A stretch of 64,000 nucleotides of DNA from positions 124,001-188,000 of the forward strand of contig NZ_JSYP01000024.1 of the NCBI RefSeq assembly GCF_000813005.1, written 5' to 3'. The notes under the pieces are model-generated. The model made no database searches and had not been told where the DNA came from. It saw nothing but the letters and a program-made list of their open reading frames with translations. The position numbers and the translations under genes are program-made. Positions 17,382-26,512 of the stretch are shown in pieces. Position 1 is the stretch's first letter. The number at the start of each line of letters is the position of its first letter. Source of the stretch: Flavobacterium sp. KMS (GTDB taxonomy: Bacteria; Bacteroidota; Bacteroidia; Flavobacteriales; Flavobacteriaceae).

Positions 17382-18668
17382 TTGAAACGTATAATTTTAA
17401 CCCTACTCGTTATTGTATCATACAAAGGTGTGGCACAAACTGCTGCAATAAACGATACAATTGTTCTTTCCCGAACGCAGGCCGAGGCTTTGTTTCTGGA
17501 CAAGAATATTTCTCTTATTTCCGAAAAGCTGAATATTGACGTTGCCGATGCTCAAGTTATTCAGGCAAAATTGTGGCCTAACCCTACTCTTACTATTGGC
17601 GAGATAAATCTTTGGAACAATGCTACAGCGCAACAATTACCACCTTTATGGGGCAATTTTGGAACTACATCGCAAGTAACTGCCGAACTGGAACAACTTA
17701 TTCAAACGGCTGGAAAGCGAAAAAAGCTAATTGCCATGGAAAAAGTGAGCGTAGATATCGCCAAAGAATACTTTAAAACTTTTTTACGCAATCTAAAAAT
17801 TGAGTTTAGAGGTAATCTTACCGAATTACAATTTGTACAAGCCCAAGAAGCCGTTTACCAAAAACAACTTTCTTCGATGCAAACTTTGCTTAAAGCATAT
17901 AGTAATCAAGTTGCTCAGGGAAATATTGGCAAGGGCGAATACATAAGGTTAAAAGCTACTGAACTACAATTCTTAAAAGAAATCAGTGATCTTAAAAAAG
18001 AAAATAACTCATTGCAAAAAGAACTTAAAGTCCTGATGAATCTTCCTGCAACAAGTTATATCAAACTTACCGAAGATGGTTTTCTTCCTGATAATAAAAA
18101 CATCGACAATATAAACTTAGGTAATCTTATGGCTTCGGCTGTAGAAAACCGACCAGACATGAAAGTACTTAAACTAGGAAATGAATATAATACTAATAAG
18201 TACAAATACGAAAAAGCAATGCGCACACCAGATGTTACTCTTGGGGTGAGCTATGACCGTGGCGCCAGTTTAATGAATGATTTTGTTGGTGTTGGATTCT
18301 CTCTGGATCTTCCTTTTTTTAATAGAAACCAAGGAAATATAAAGGCTGCAAAAATAGCTATCGACCAAGGTAAATTACTTGCCGAAGAGAAAACAATAAG
18401 TGTACAATCGGAAGTATTACAAGCTTATGAAGATTTAATAGTTACCAAAAAACTATATGATAGTGTAGATGCAGCTTATGAAGGAGATTTAGAAAAACTT
18501 TTAGAAAGCTATCGCAAAAACTTCATGCAACGTAATACAAGTATGCTTGAGTATCTTGATTTTGTAGATGCTTATTTAGATAACAAATCGATACTACTAA
18601 ACTCTAAAAAAGACCTTAATAAAAACCTTGAAGAACTACGCTATATAGCGGGTCAGGAAATTAATTAA
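17382..18668 (+). CDS. TolC-type outer-membrane factor of a metal-type RND pump (CzcC/CusC-like)
   Basis: 428 residues. The start is TTG at 17382, giving the signal peptide MKRIILTLLVIVSYKGVAQ; no ATG fits the signal peptide better. The mature part has the two repeated coiled-coil halves of outer-membrane efflux proteins (SRTQAEALFLDKN...LWPNPTLTIGEI; DVTLGVSYDRGASLM...PFFNRNQGNIKAAK). It is the first gene of a three-gene operon: the adaptor follows after 27 bases. No lipobox is present, unlike the second pump's outer-membrane factor. Confidence 0.88.
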   Translation: MKRIILTLLVIVSYKGVAQTAAINDTIVLSRTQAEALFLDKNISLISEKLNIDVADAQVIQAKLWPNPTLTIGEINLWNNATAQQLPPLWGNFGTTSQVTAELEQLIQTAGKRKKLIAMEKVSVDIAKEYFKTFLRNLKIEFRGNLTELQFVQAQEAVYQKQLSSMQTLLKAYSNQVAQGNIGKGEYIRLKATELQFLKEISDLKKENNSLQKELKVLMNLPATSYIKLTEDGFLPDNKNIDNINLGNLMASAVENRPDMKVLKLGNEYNTNKYKYEKAMRTPDVTLGVSYDRGASLMNDFVGVGFSLDLPFFNRNQGNIKAAKIAIDQGKLLAEEKTISVQSEVLQAYEDLIVTKKLYDSVDAAYEGDLEKLLESYRKNFMQRNTSMLEYLDFVDAYLDNKSILLNSKKDLNKNLEELRYIAGQEIN

Positions 18669-18695
18669 ATCCCAAATTATTTAAAAATAATAACA

Positions 18696-19784
18696 ATGAA
18701 GAAACTTATTTTACTCCCTATACTTGGATTAATGCTCGTTTACGGGTGTGGCAAAAAAGAAGAAATTAAAGATACAAAAGAGGAAAAGTTTTGTATTGAC
18801 AAAGACCTAAAAGAAAAAATTACTATCGAGCCTGTACAAAAACGAGCTGTTAGTGAATCCATAAATCTTACTGGAAACATAACCTATAACAACGATCATG
18901 TAGTGCAGTTTAATAGCCTTGTAGAAGGAATTATAACAAAAACTATATTTTCGTTGGGGGATTATGTGAAAAAAGGACAAGTACTTGCCGAGATAAAAAG
19001 TACAGAACTTAACGGTATGCAATCCGAAAGTAAATCCTTGCAATCGCAAATAGCTGTTGCTCACCGCCAGTTACAAGCTACAAAATCAATGTTTGATGAT
19101 GGTATTGCGTCGCAAAAAGATTTAATGCAAGCGCAGAGTGAATTAGATGTTTTAAAATCATCACTTGAAAACGTAAAAGCAAATCTTGCCATGTTTAGCG
19201 CTAGTAGCGAAAGAGCAGTTTTTCAGATAAAAGCACCTACAGAAGGATATGTAGTCGCTAAAAACATTAGTCCTGGAATGCAAATAACTGAAGGTAGCGA
19301 GCCGCTTTTTACTATTTCTGACTTAAAAGAAATTTGGGTATTGGTAAACGTTTATACCAGTAACTTAAAAAATGTAACCGAAAATATGCTTGTAGATGTA
19401 ACTACACCTGCATATCCTGGCGAAATTTTTAAAGGAAAAATTACCATGCTTGCTAAAGTTTTTGATGCCGATGAACATGTGCTAAAAGCAAGAATTGTTA
19501 TGGAAAACAAAAACTTAAAATTGAAACCCGGAATGACAGCAGATATCATTATCGATAAAAGCTTAGGTGGCGAAATGCTAGTAGCAGTTCCTGCAAAAGC
19601 AGCCATTTTTGATAATAATCGTGATTATATCTTGATCTATAAAGATGACTGTACCATCGAAACCAGAGAAATTAATCCTACTATAAAAAACAACAACTGG
19701 ATTTATTTTGATAAAGGAGTTAAAGAAGGTGAAATGGTTATTACTAAAAACCACCTGTTAATTCACGAAAGATTAAAAAACTAA
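18696..19784 (+). CDS. RND efflux periplasmic adaptor, lipoprotein (CusB/CzcB-like)
   Basis: 362 residues. A lipoprotein signal peptide ends at C18 (LVYGC). The order is typical of adaptors: beta-barrel/lipoyl first half (LVEGIITKTIFSLGDYVKKG), an alpha-hairpin at about 105-160 (AVAHRQLQATKSMF...QAQSELDVLKSSL), second lipoyl half (FQIKAPTEGYVVAKNISPGM), beta-barrel, and a membrane-proximal domain. The adaptor links the inner-membrane permease (downstream, 37 bases) with the outer-membrane factor. The methionine-rich N-terminal metal site of CusB is not evident, so the metal is unknown. Confidence 0.88.
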   Translation: MKKLILLPILGLMLVYGCGKKEEIKDTKEEKFCIDKDLKEKITIEPVQKRAVSESINLTGNITYNNDHVVQFNSLVEGIITKTIFSLGDYVKKGQVLAEIKSTELNGMQSESKSLQSQIAVAHRQLQATKSMFDDGIASQKDLMQAQSELDVLKSSLENVKANLAMFSASSERAVFQIKAPTEGYVVAKNISPGMQITEGSEPLFTISDLKEIWVLVNVYTSNLKNVTENMLVDVTTPAYPGEIFKGKITMLAKVFDADEHVLKARIVMENKNLKLKPGMTADIIIDKSLGGEMLVAVPAKAAIFDNNRDYILIYKDDCTIETREINPTIKNNNWIYFDKGVKEGEMVITKNHLLIHERLKN

Positions 19785-19821
19785 GTATCCCGCATAAAAA
19801 CGGATAAACACAATACAAGAC

Positions 19822-22800
19822 ATGAAAAAATTTGTACAAGGCTTAGTTGCTTTCTCGCTAAAAAACTCCCTTATAGTTTTTTTCCTGACAGCAGTACTAC
19901 TAGTCGCTGGTATAGTAAGCTATATCCATACCCCCATAGAAGCTTTTCCTGATGTAACCAATACTCGGGTAAGAATAATTACACAATGGCCAGGAAGAAG
20001 TGCCGAAGAAGTTGAGAAATTCATCACACTTCCTATTTCTAAACAAATGAACACGATACCTAAAAAAGCCGAAGTACGCTCTATTTCGCTTTTTGGATTA
20101 TCGGTAGTTACCGTATTATTTGATGATGATGTTGAGGATTTTTACGCCCAACAATATGCATCAAATCGCCTTAACGGATTAGATTTACCAGAAGGAGCCG
20201 ATGTAGAAATTGAACCACCATCCGGTGCAACAGGAGAAATTTTTAGATATATTATAAAAAGTGATTTACCTATTAAGGAAATAAAAGCCATTCAGGATTG
20301 GGTAATCGAAAGAGAATTGATATCTGTTCCAGGTGTTGCCGATGTGGTAAGTTTTGGTGGAGAAGAAAAGATTTTTGAAATAAAAATTAACCCTACCCAA
20401 CTAGAAAATTATAACTTATCAGCATTAGATGTTTATGAAGCCGTTTCTAAAAGTAACGTAAACGTAGGTGGTGATGTTATACAACGTGGCGATCAGGCTT
20501 ATGTAGTACGAGGAGTTGGTCTTATTAATAAAGTAGAAGATATTGGGAATATCCTTATCGAAACCAAAGGATCGTCGCCAATATTAGTAAAACACGTAGC
20601 GGAAGTTTCAATATCTGCCAAACCTAGACTGGGCCAAGTAGGTTTAGATGGAGATGATGATGTTGTGGAAGGTATTGTAATTATGCTTCGTGGAGAAAAT
20701 CCTGGTGAGGTTATAAAAAGACTTAAAGATCGTTTAACCGAACTTAATGAAAGAGTACTTCCTGACAATGTAAAAATTATTCCGTTTATAGATCGTACCA
20801 AATTGGTAGATACAACAGTTAAAACAGTTACAAAAAACCTTGTAGAAGGGATTTTATTGGTATCTCTAATTGTATTTATTTTCCTTTACAACTGGCGTAC
20901 CTCATTAATTGTGGCATCAGTGATTCCGCTTTCGTTCTTGTTTGCCATTATAATGCTACGAATTCAGGGATTACCTGCCAACTTAATATCTATGGGAGCT
21001 CTGGATTTTGGACTTCTGCTAGAAGGAACGTTAGTTATTGTTGAGCAAGTATTTGTCTCGCTCGAAAAGAAAGCGCATAAAGTGGGAATGGAACGCTTTA
21101 ATAATATGAGTAAAATGGGGCTTATCAAGAAAAGTGTAGGTAGTGTAGCTACTTATATATTCTTTGCTTTAATTATTTTAATTGTTGCGTTATTGCCTAT
21201 TTTCTCTTTCACTAAAGTGGAAGGAAAAATGTTCTCTCCCCTAGCCTTTACATTAAGTTATGCGCTATTAGGGTCATTAATTTTGTCACTTACTTATGTA
21301 CCAGCAATGTGTAAAGTAATGTTGACCAAGAACATCGTTGAGAAAGAGAATATGATTTCGCGTTTCTTTAGAGAAAACCTATTTAAATTATTTAAATGGA
21401 GCACACGCAATCGTAAAGCAACATTATACGGTTTCTTAATTTTACTTGCCGTATGTTGTGCGAAATTTGCATTTTATGGTTCAGAATTTATTCCTAAGCT
21501 AAACGAAGGAGCAATATACGTAAGAGCAACTTTGCCAAATAGTATCAATCTAGATGAATCTGTGAGGCTTACCAAAGAGATGAAAGCTAAAATAAGGAAA
21601 TTTGAAGAAGTAAAATTTGTACTGACCCAAACAGGACGACCAAATGATGGTACCGACCCAACGGGATTCTTTAATATCGAATTACATATTGAGTTATTGC
21701 ATCAGGATGAATGGAAACGTAAAATTAGTAAAGAAGAGTTAATCGCCGAGATTAAGAAAGAACTAGATGTATATCCCGGAATAGGTTTTGGTTTCAGCCA
21801 ACCGATTCAGGATAATGTCGAAGAATATGTTGCAGGTGTAAAAAGTCCGCTTGTTATAAAGATTTTCGGAAATGATCTTTTTCAACTCGAAGAAATGGCT
21901 GCAAAAGTTGCCAAATCTATCAAAGACGTAAAAGGAATTGAAGACATCAATGTGTATAAAAACATTGGATTACCAGAATTAAGAATTCAACTTGATGATG
22001 AAAAAATGGCGCGTTATGCCATTACAACTGCCGATGCGCAAGCTGTAATCCGAATGACAATTGGTGGACAAGCAGCAACCAAGTTTTATGATGATGAAAA
22101 GATATTTGATATTACATTACGATTCGAAAAAGAATATCGTGACTCCAAAGAGAAGATTGAAGACATCCTTATTCCAACCATGAATGGTAAAAAAATTCCT
22201 TTAAAAGAAATCGCAACTGTCGAGTATAAAACTGGTCCAACATTTATTTATCGTGAAGGAAACAGCCGTTATATTGCTATAGGTTTTAGTATCGAAGGAC
22301 GAGATTTAGGAAGCACAATCGATGAAGCACAGAAAAAAGTTGCTGCAGAAGTAAAACTACCTAAAGAAAATATAATGAAATGGGCAGGAGAATTTGAAAG
22401 CAAAGAAAGAGCTTCTAAACAATTGGCTATGATTGTTCCAGTTGTATTAGTATTGATCTTATGTCTGTTGTATTTCAATTTTGGAAATTTCAAAGATACA
22501 ATGGTTGCGATTAGTGCAATGCCATATGCCTTTATTGGTGGTTTCCTATCATTATGGATTACAGGAACCGTATTTGGAATATCGGCGGGAATAGGTTTTA
22601 TTATACTCTTTGGGGTCAGCGCAATTGATAGTATTGTCCTCATCGGGATAATAAAAGAAAATATGAAAGCCAAGATGCACTTAAAAGATGCTATCTCAAA
22701 TGGTATTTACGCCCGAATTCGTCCAATTGTAATGATTGCACTTATGGGAGCTCTGGGATTATTACCTGCAGCATTGTCTACAGGAATGGGATCTGAAGTA

Positions 22801-22926
22801 CAAAAACCATTGGCAATTATGATTGTAGGAGGATTAATAACCTGTATGATATTATCTTTAACCGTATTACCACAAGTATTTTACTTAGTATATCGCAAAA
22901 AAGATCTTAGTAACACAGAATCTTAA
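19822..22926 (+). CDS. Heavy-metal type RND efflux permease (CzcA/CusA family)
   Basis: 1034 residues, the usual length for this family, with twelve membrane helices and two large periplasmic loops (TM1 about 15-33; TM2-6 about 335-500; TM7 about 530-550; TM8-12 about 865-1025). The fourth helix carries the proton-relay region: D395 in ALDFG and E408 match the CzcA residues D402 and E415, but the position of CzcA D408 is E401 (GLLLEGTLVIVE). The order outer-membrane factor, adaptor, permease after a two-component system supports metal export. Substrate metal (Co/Zn/Cd or Cu/Ag) cannot be fixed from sequence. Confidence 0.9.
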   Translation: MKKFVQGLVAFSLKNSLIVFFLTAVLLVAGIVSYIHTPIEAFPDVTNTRVRIITQWPGRSAEEVEKFITLPISKQMNTIPKKAEVRSISLFGLSVVTVLFDDDVEDFYAQQYASNRLNGLDLPEGADVEIEPPSGATGEIFRYIIKSDLPIKEIKAIQDWVIERELISVPGVADVVSFGGEEKIFEIKINPTQLENYNLSALDVYEAVSKSNVNVGGDVIQRGDQAYVVRGVGLINKVEDIGNILIETKGSSPILVKHVAEVSISAKPRLGQVGLDGDDDVVEGIVIMLRGENPGEVIKRLKDRLTELNERVLPDNVKIIPFIDRTKLVDTTVKTVTKNLVEGILLVSLIVFIFLYNWRTSLIVASVIPLSFLFAIIMLRIQGLPANLISMGALDFGLLLEGTLVIVEQVFVSLEKKAHKVGMERFNNMSKMGLIKKSVGSVATYIFFALIILIVALLPIFSFTKVEGKMFSPLAFTLSYALLGSLILSLTYVPAMCKVMLTKNIVEKENMISRFFRENLFKLFKWSTRNRKATLYGFLILLAVCCAKFAFYGSEFIPKLNEGAIYVRATLPNSINLDESVRLTKEMKAKIRKFEEVKFVLTQTGRPNDGTDPTGFFNIELHIELLHQDEWKRKISKEELIAEIKKELDVYPGIGFGFSQPIQDNVEEYVAGVKSPLVIKIFGNDLFQLEEMAAKVAKSIKDVKGIEDINVYKNIGLPELRIQLDDEKMARYAITTADAQAVIRMTIGGQAATKFYDDEKIFDITLRFEKEYRDSKEKIEDILIPTMNGKKIPLKEIATVEYKTGPTFIYREGNSRYIAIGFSIEGRDLGSTIDEAQKKVAAEVKLPKENIMKWAGEFESKERASKQLAMIVPVVLVLILCLLYFNFGNFKDTMVAISAMPYAFIGGFLSLWITGTVFGISAGIGFIILFGVSAIDSIVLIGIIKENMKAKMHLKDAISNGIYARIRPIVMIALMGALGLLPAALSTGMGSEVQKPLAIMIVGGLITCMILSLTVLPQVFYLVYRKKDLSNTES

Positions 22927-22945
22927 TCAGAATAAATAAAATTTT

Positions 22946-22987
22946 AAAACACCTTTAAGCTTAATGTTTAAAGGTGTTTTTTTTTAT
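22946..22987 (+). terminator. Intrinsic terminator of the metal-type RND operon
   Basis: Perfect 12-bp stem (AAAACACCTTTA at 22946-22957 with TAAAGGTGTTTT at 22969-22980), 11-base loop, then TTTTTTTAT. It lies 20 bases after the permease stop. Confidence 0.9.
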
Positions 22988-23019
22988 CTCGTTTTAAGTT
23001 GTGAAGATTGTCTAAAAAT

Positions 23020-23148
23020 GGGACGCGGATTAAACAGATTCGCTTAGGCGAAAACGCGGATAAAAACAGATTTTTAAAAATAATAAAACTAAAAAATCCG
23101 TTTTTATCCGCGTCTTTCCTTTAGGAAATCCGTGTCATCCGCGTCCCT
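23020..23148. repeat. Long inverted repeat (GGGACGCGGAT family), copy 2
   Basis: Outer arms GGGACGCGGAT (23020-23030) and ATCCGCGTCCC (23138-23148); inner arms 23054-23075 and 23091-23113 built on CGCGGATAAAAACAG and its near complement. It lies between the operon terminator and the convergent AraC gene. Confidence 0.85.
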
Positions 23149-23194
23149 TTACCCTTTGTTCCTCTGCACCTTTGTTCCTCTGTGCCTAAAAACC

Positions 23195-24040
23195 TTAAAA
23201 TCTCTTCCTGAATTCAGATGGAGAAATTCCGGTACTACGCATGATGAATTTATTAAAATGACTACTGTCTATAAACCCAAAATCATTACTAATCTCAGAG
23301 AAAGTCAGATTGCTTTTGCTTAGTTTTTCTGTTACAACCTTCAGTTTCGTTTGTTCGATATAATCTCTTAAAGTAATATTCAAATGATTTTTAAAATATT
23401 CGCCAATATAATTTATAGAAACATTAAAATGATTTGCCATTTCTTTTTTCTTTAGCAAATGCGGATTAGCAATATTCGAACGAATGTAACTTAAAATAGT
23501 ATCTATCTTTAAAACCTCGGTGGTTTGGATATTTAAATTACTTTCGTTTATACTCGCATTCCTCCTTATTATATGAATAAGCGACATCATCAAACTCTTG
23601 ATTATAACTTCATTATGCCCTTTTGGTTTGGCAACTTCATCTAATATTTTCAAAATAACCAATTCGCAAAATGCTTTATCATCCTCAAGGAAAATCAAAT
23701 TTCCATTCAATTGATTATGATAATAGAATAGCTTTTCTATTTCTTCAATTTCTTTTTTATTCGAAAAAAAATTCGGCAAGAAACGCAAACAATGAAACTT
23801 TGTTGGTTCTAGTGTTTTAAAAGAATGATAGTCCTTTGGCGTAAGCAAATAAATATCATGCTCTTTATAATTATGATGAATCGAATTTAAGATATGGTTT
23901 CCTGTACCATATTCTATATATAAAAGCTCAAAGAAATTATGCCTATGTACTTCTTTCTTCCAAGTTAATTCTTCGACAGAGTAAATTTCGAAATCTTTGT
24001 ATATAAAAAAAGTGTCTTTCATAATCCTTAAATTATACAA
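23195..24040 (-). CDS. AraC-family transcriptional regulator (cupin N-terminus)
   Basis: 281 residues. An N-terminal cupin-like sensor (VHRHNFFELLYIEYGTGNHI, DIYLLTPKDYHSF) is followed by the C-terminal AraC DNA-binding domain with both helix-turn-helix units (LLKKKEMANHFNVSINYIGE and FSEISNDFGFIDSSHFNKF) ending in TGISPSEFRKRF. It is divergent from the ketopantoate-reductase-like gene, with 83 bases between starts, and may regulate it. A minus-strand TATATTTG box lies at 24038-24045, just before its start. Confidence 0.87.
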   Translation of the reverse strand: MYNLRIMKDTFFIYKDFEIYSVEELTWKKEVHRHNFFELLYIEYGTGNHILNSIHHNYKEHDIYLLTPKDYHSFKTLEPTKFHCLRFLPNFFSNKKEIEEIEKLFYYHNQLNGNLIFLEDDKAFCELVILKILDEVAKPKGHNEVIIKSLMMSLIHIIRRNASINESNLNIQTTEVLKIDTILSYIRSNIANPHLLKKKEMANHFNVSINYIGEYFKNHLNITLRDYIEQTKLKVVTEKLSKSNLTFSEISNDFGFIDSSHFNKFIMRSTGISPSEFRKRF

Positions 24041-24045
24041 ATATA
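24038..24045 (-). promoter_or_regulatory. Candidate -7 element for the AraC gene
   Basis: On the minus strand the sequence reads TATATTTG (TAnnTTTG). It ends only 3 bases from the annotated ATG, so either the message is leaderless or a later start codon is used. The -33 element is weak. Confidence 0.3.
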
Positions 24046-24123
24046 ACCTATATTTTTACATCAATTAATGAATACGAACCTATTTACTTTGTATCACTAA
24101 TTTAAAACCCAAAATACTAAAAG

Positions 24124-25041
24124 ATGAAATCAGATACAATAAAAATAGGAATTCTTGGCATTGGTGGAATCGGCGGATTTGTTGGCGCTCCATTGGCAAA
24201 AAAATATAAAGACACAAATACTAAAATTATATTCATTTGCAGAGGCGAAACCAAAAATGCTATACAAAATGAGGGCTTAACATTTGAATCTAAAGGCACA
24301 AAAGATACTATATTCCCCGATTTAGTATCCGATAATCCAGCAGAAATCGGAATCTTAGATGTATTGATAATCACCAGCAAATCATATTCTGTAAACGAGA
24401 TATTGGCAACTTATAAAGATTGTATAAGTAATGATACAATTATAATCACTTTACAAAATGTTGTAAATGCCAGAGAAATTATTCGCGAAACTTTACCTGA
24501 ACTTGGAGAAATAATGGAAGGTTGTATTTATGTTGCTTCCAATGTAAAAAGTCCTGGTCATGTTCAGCACGTTGGTGGTCCAGGAAAGATTTTCGTTGGT
24601 GGAGAAAAAGAAAACAAATGGTTTATTGATTTATTAACTGCTGGAGGATTAGATATTACTTATGTTGATAACATCAATCAGATACTTTGGAAGAAATACC
24701 TATTTGTAGCACCAGTTGCTGGAATAACTTCTGCTTACAATGTTTCTTTTGGTCAACTTCTCGAAGATAAAAACCTAATGCATACTTTGGAAGGTATGAT
24801 GATTGAAATTCAGTCGCTTGCCAGCAAAAACAATATCAGCTTAACGCAAGAAGATATTGAAACCTCAAAAGATTTATTAACTAAATTTCCATTTGAGTCT
24901 AAATCATCGTTGCAATTAGATTTTGAAAACAACAATCAAACCGAGAAACAATTCTTAGTAGATTACGTTATCGAAAACTGCAAGAAACACGGAATCCCTA
25001 CTCCCTTTTACGAAAGTGTAAACGAAAAGATTATTTCTTAA
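24124..25041 (+). CDS. 2-dehydropantoate 2-reductase (ApbA/PanE-like)
   Basis: 305 residues. An N-terminal Rossmann fold carries the dinucleotide motif G-x-G-G-I-G-G (residues 12-18) and a following FICRGETK that suits NADP. The C-terminal helical domain contains the conserved ILWKKYLFVAPVAGITSAYN segment with the active lysine and threonine/serine of ketopantoate reductases. The reaction would be NADPH reduction of 2-dehydropantoate in pantothenate synthesis, but many paralogs act on other 2-oxo acids. No pan genes are nearby, and the adjacent AraC regulator hints at a specialised catabolic role. Confidence 0.75.
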   Translation: MKSDTIKIGILGIGGIGGFVGAPLAKKYKDTNTKIIFICRGETKNAIQNEGLTFESKGTKDTIFPDLVSDNPAEIGILDVLIITSKSYSVNEILATYKDCISNDTIIITLQNVVNAREIIRETLPELGEIMEGCIYVASNVKSPGHVQHVGGPGKIFVGGEKENKWFIDLLTAGGLDITYVDNINQILWKKYLFVAPVAGITSAYNVSFGQLLEDKNLMHTLEGMMIEIQSLASKNNISLTQEDIETSKDLLTKFPFESKSSLQLDFENNNQTEKQFLVDYVIENCKKHGIPTPFYESVNEKIIS

Positions 25042-25050
25042 AGCAGAGTT

Positions 25051-25340
25051 ATTTCGCAAAGTTTCACAAAGACTCACAAATAAAAAAGCACAGAGATTCG
25101 CAAAGATTTTCATCCACAAACTTGTCTTCCTGACAGAGGAAGGATCTCCACGAGTAGCTCGCCAAAGATTGCCTATAATGAGACGCGGATAAAACGAATT
25201 TCCTAAAAGAAAGACGCGGATAAAAACAGATTTTTATGCTTCGCGAACTTTGCGCAACCTCCTTGCGCCCTTTGCGGTTAAAAAACTTTGCGAATCTCTG
25301 TGCTTTTTTATTTGTGAGTCTTTTCTAAATTTCACGAAAT
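25051..25340. repeat. Nested intergenic inverted repeat
   Basis: Outer arms 25051-25105 and 25286-25340 include a perfect 35-bp pairing (25071-25105 with 25286-25320; words GACTCACAAATAAAAAAGCA and CAGAGATTCGCAAAG). The 180-base interior holds pieces of two other families: a CCTGACAGAGGAAGGATCTC element (25130-25150) and a GACGCGGATAAAA half-palindrome (25180-25238). The 25042-25495 gap contains no gene. Confidence 0.85.
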
Positions 25341-25430
25341 AATTCCCCATTTTCCTCACATTTTCCTCAAAACAAAACCTCAATTAAAAATTCCTTATCA
25401 AGCAATAAGAAAAAACTATGAAAGATTTAT

Positions 25431-25473
25431 TTTGTAATCCCGAAAATTGCCATACATTTGCCTAACGGTGTTA
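25431..25473 (+). promoter_or_regulatory. Promoter and operator of the TetR gene
   Basis: TTTG at 25431-25434, an 18-base spacer, and TACATTTG at 25453-25460 match the Bacteroidota promoter consensus. Three bases later lies TAAC-GGT-GTTA (25463-25473), a palindrome that overlaps the expected transcription start. The same motif is repeated four times before the pump operon, so this is probably the autoregulatory TetR operator. Confidence 0.65.
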
Positions 25474-25495
25474 AACAATTTAATACTCTATAAAA

Positions 25496-26089
25496 ATGGC
25501 AAGCAAAGATCGAATTTTAAGACAAAAAGAAGAAACCAGAAAGAACATTCTGGATGCTGCCTGTACTATTGTAAAAGATGAGGGATGGCAAGGTCTTAGT
25601 ATGCGAAAAATCGCTGATAAGATTGAATATACTGCTCCAATCATTTATGAATACTTTTCTAATAAAGAAGCAATATTACAAGAACTAACAGGTAGAGGTT
25701 TTGTAAAATTAACTATTGAACTAGAAAAAGCCAAAAACAAATACGATAATCCTGAAGAACAGCTTGAAGCAATGTGGATGGCATATTGGGATTTTGCATT
25801 TACCGATACCGAAATGTATCAGTTAATGTTTGGTGTACAAATGACTTGCTGTAATGAGCGATGTTCGGCTTCTGAAGCACCTTATAAACTATTTGTTGCT
25901 GTTATTGCCGAAGTAATGAAAGATAGCAAACCAACTGAAGAAGTAATAAAACAAAAGTATTTTACTTTCTTTTCTGTTATTCACGGTTTAATTTCAATCA
26001 ATATCATTAACAAAAGTGAAGTTTTAGAAACAATCAATACACAAATTTTAAAAGATGCCATAGGCGGTATCATAAAATCAATACGTTAA
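25496..26089 (+). CDS. TetR/AcrR-family repressor
   Basis: 197 residues. The N-terminal helix-turn-helix (about 12-60) reads TRKNILDAACTIVKDEGW, LSMRKIADKIEYTAPIIYEY and FSNKEAILQEL, the TetR signature. The C-terminal ligand domain has a TetR_C-like helical pattern and a cysteine-rich spot (MTCCNERCSA, about 122-131) that might sense thiol-reactive compounds or metals. It precedes a drug-type RND operon on the same strand, with 423 bases of operator-rich DNA in between, and very probably represses it and itself. Confidence 0.9.
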   Translation: MASKDRILRQKEETRKNILDAACTIVKDEGWQGLSMRKIADKIEYTAPIIYEYFSNKEAILQELTGRGFVKLTIELEKAKNKYDNPEEQLEAMWMAYWDFAFTDTEMYQLMFGVQMTCCNERCSASEAPYKLFVAVIAEVMKDSKPTEEVIKQKYFTFFSVIHGLISINIINKSEVLETINTQILKDAIGGIIKSIR

Positions 26090-26106
26090 AAAAAATTTAA
26101 TGCTCA

Positions 26107-26428
26107 CTTAACGCTGATAAATAATTTAATGTAGTAATTTTGAACCAAACTTAATTACTCCATTGTCATCCAAAGTTGAATCAAAGAAAAATCAAAAGTT
26201 TTTTTTACAATTCCACTTAACAACGTTAGAAAATTTAATACAGTAATTTAATTCCACAATTTCAATCTATTATCGATCTGAACGGAATCGAAGGAGAAAT
26301 TGAAGTTTTTTGCCACTTCACTTAACAGTGATAAATAATTTAATACCAATTATAGCATATTATAACTGGAAGGAATACTTATATGGATTTTTACACCATT
26401 TTACTTAACAACGTTAGAAAATTTAATA
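26107..26428 (+). promoter_or_regulatory. Array of four TetR-type operators before the RND operon
   Basis: The units start CTTAAC and contain TAAC-n3-G[TA]TA followed by an AATTTAAT tail: 26109-26119, 26218-26228, 26323-26333 and 26406-26416 (spacing 109, 105 and 83 bases). Units 1 and 3 share the GATAAATAATTTAAT form; units 2 and 4 share AACGTTAGAAAATTTAATA. T-rich tracts precede each of units 2-4. This looks like repeated duplication of an operator segment and fills most of the 26090-26512 gap. A TAATTTTG box follows unit 1 (26135-26142). Confidence 0.65.
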
Positions 26429-26512
26429 CAATTAAATGTGAATCAAAATAATACAAAACCCAATCAGAATTCAAATTACCAAAATGTCCAACAAATTAAA
26501 ATTAAAACTAAA

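Noticed and set aside
22269..22673. 134-codon minus-strand frame inside the metal-type permease
   Set aside because: Antisense shadow of conserved membrane helices.
23132..23323. 63-codon frame on the plus strand
   Set aside because: It overlaps a palindromic repeat and the convergent AraC gene; no start signals or similarity.
25051..25340. CRISPR array or IS element
   Set aside because: Although rich in repeats, the units are inverted and of unequal length with no regular direct repeat-spacer pattern, and no transposase frame is present.
26438..26512. GTG-initiated N-terminal extension of the AcrA-like adaptor
   Set aside because: It would put 25 polar residues before a clear lipoprotein signal peptide; the ATG at 26513 fits.
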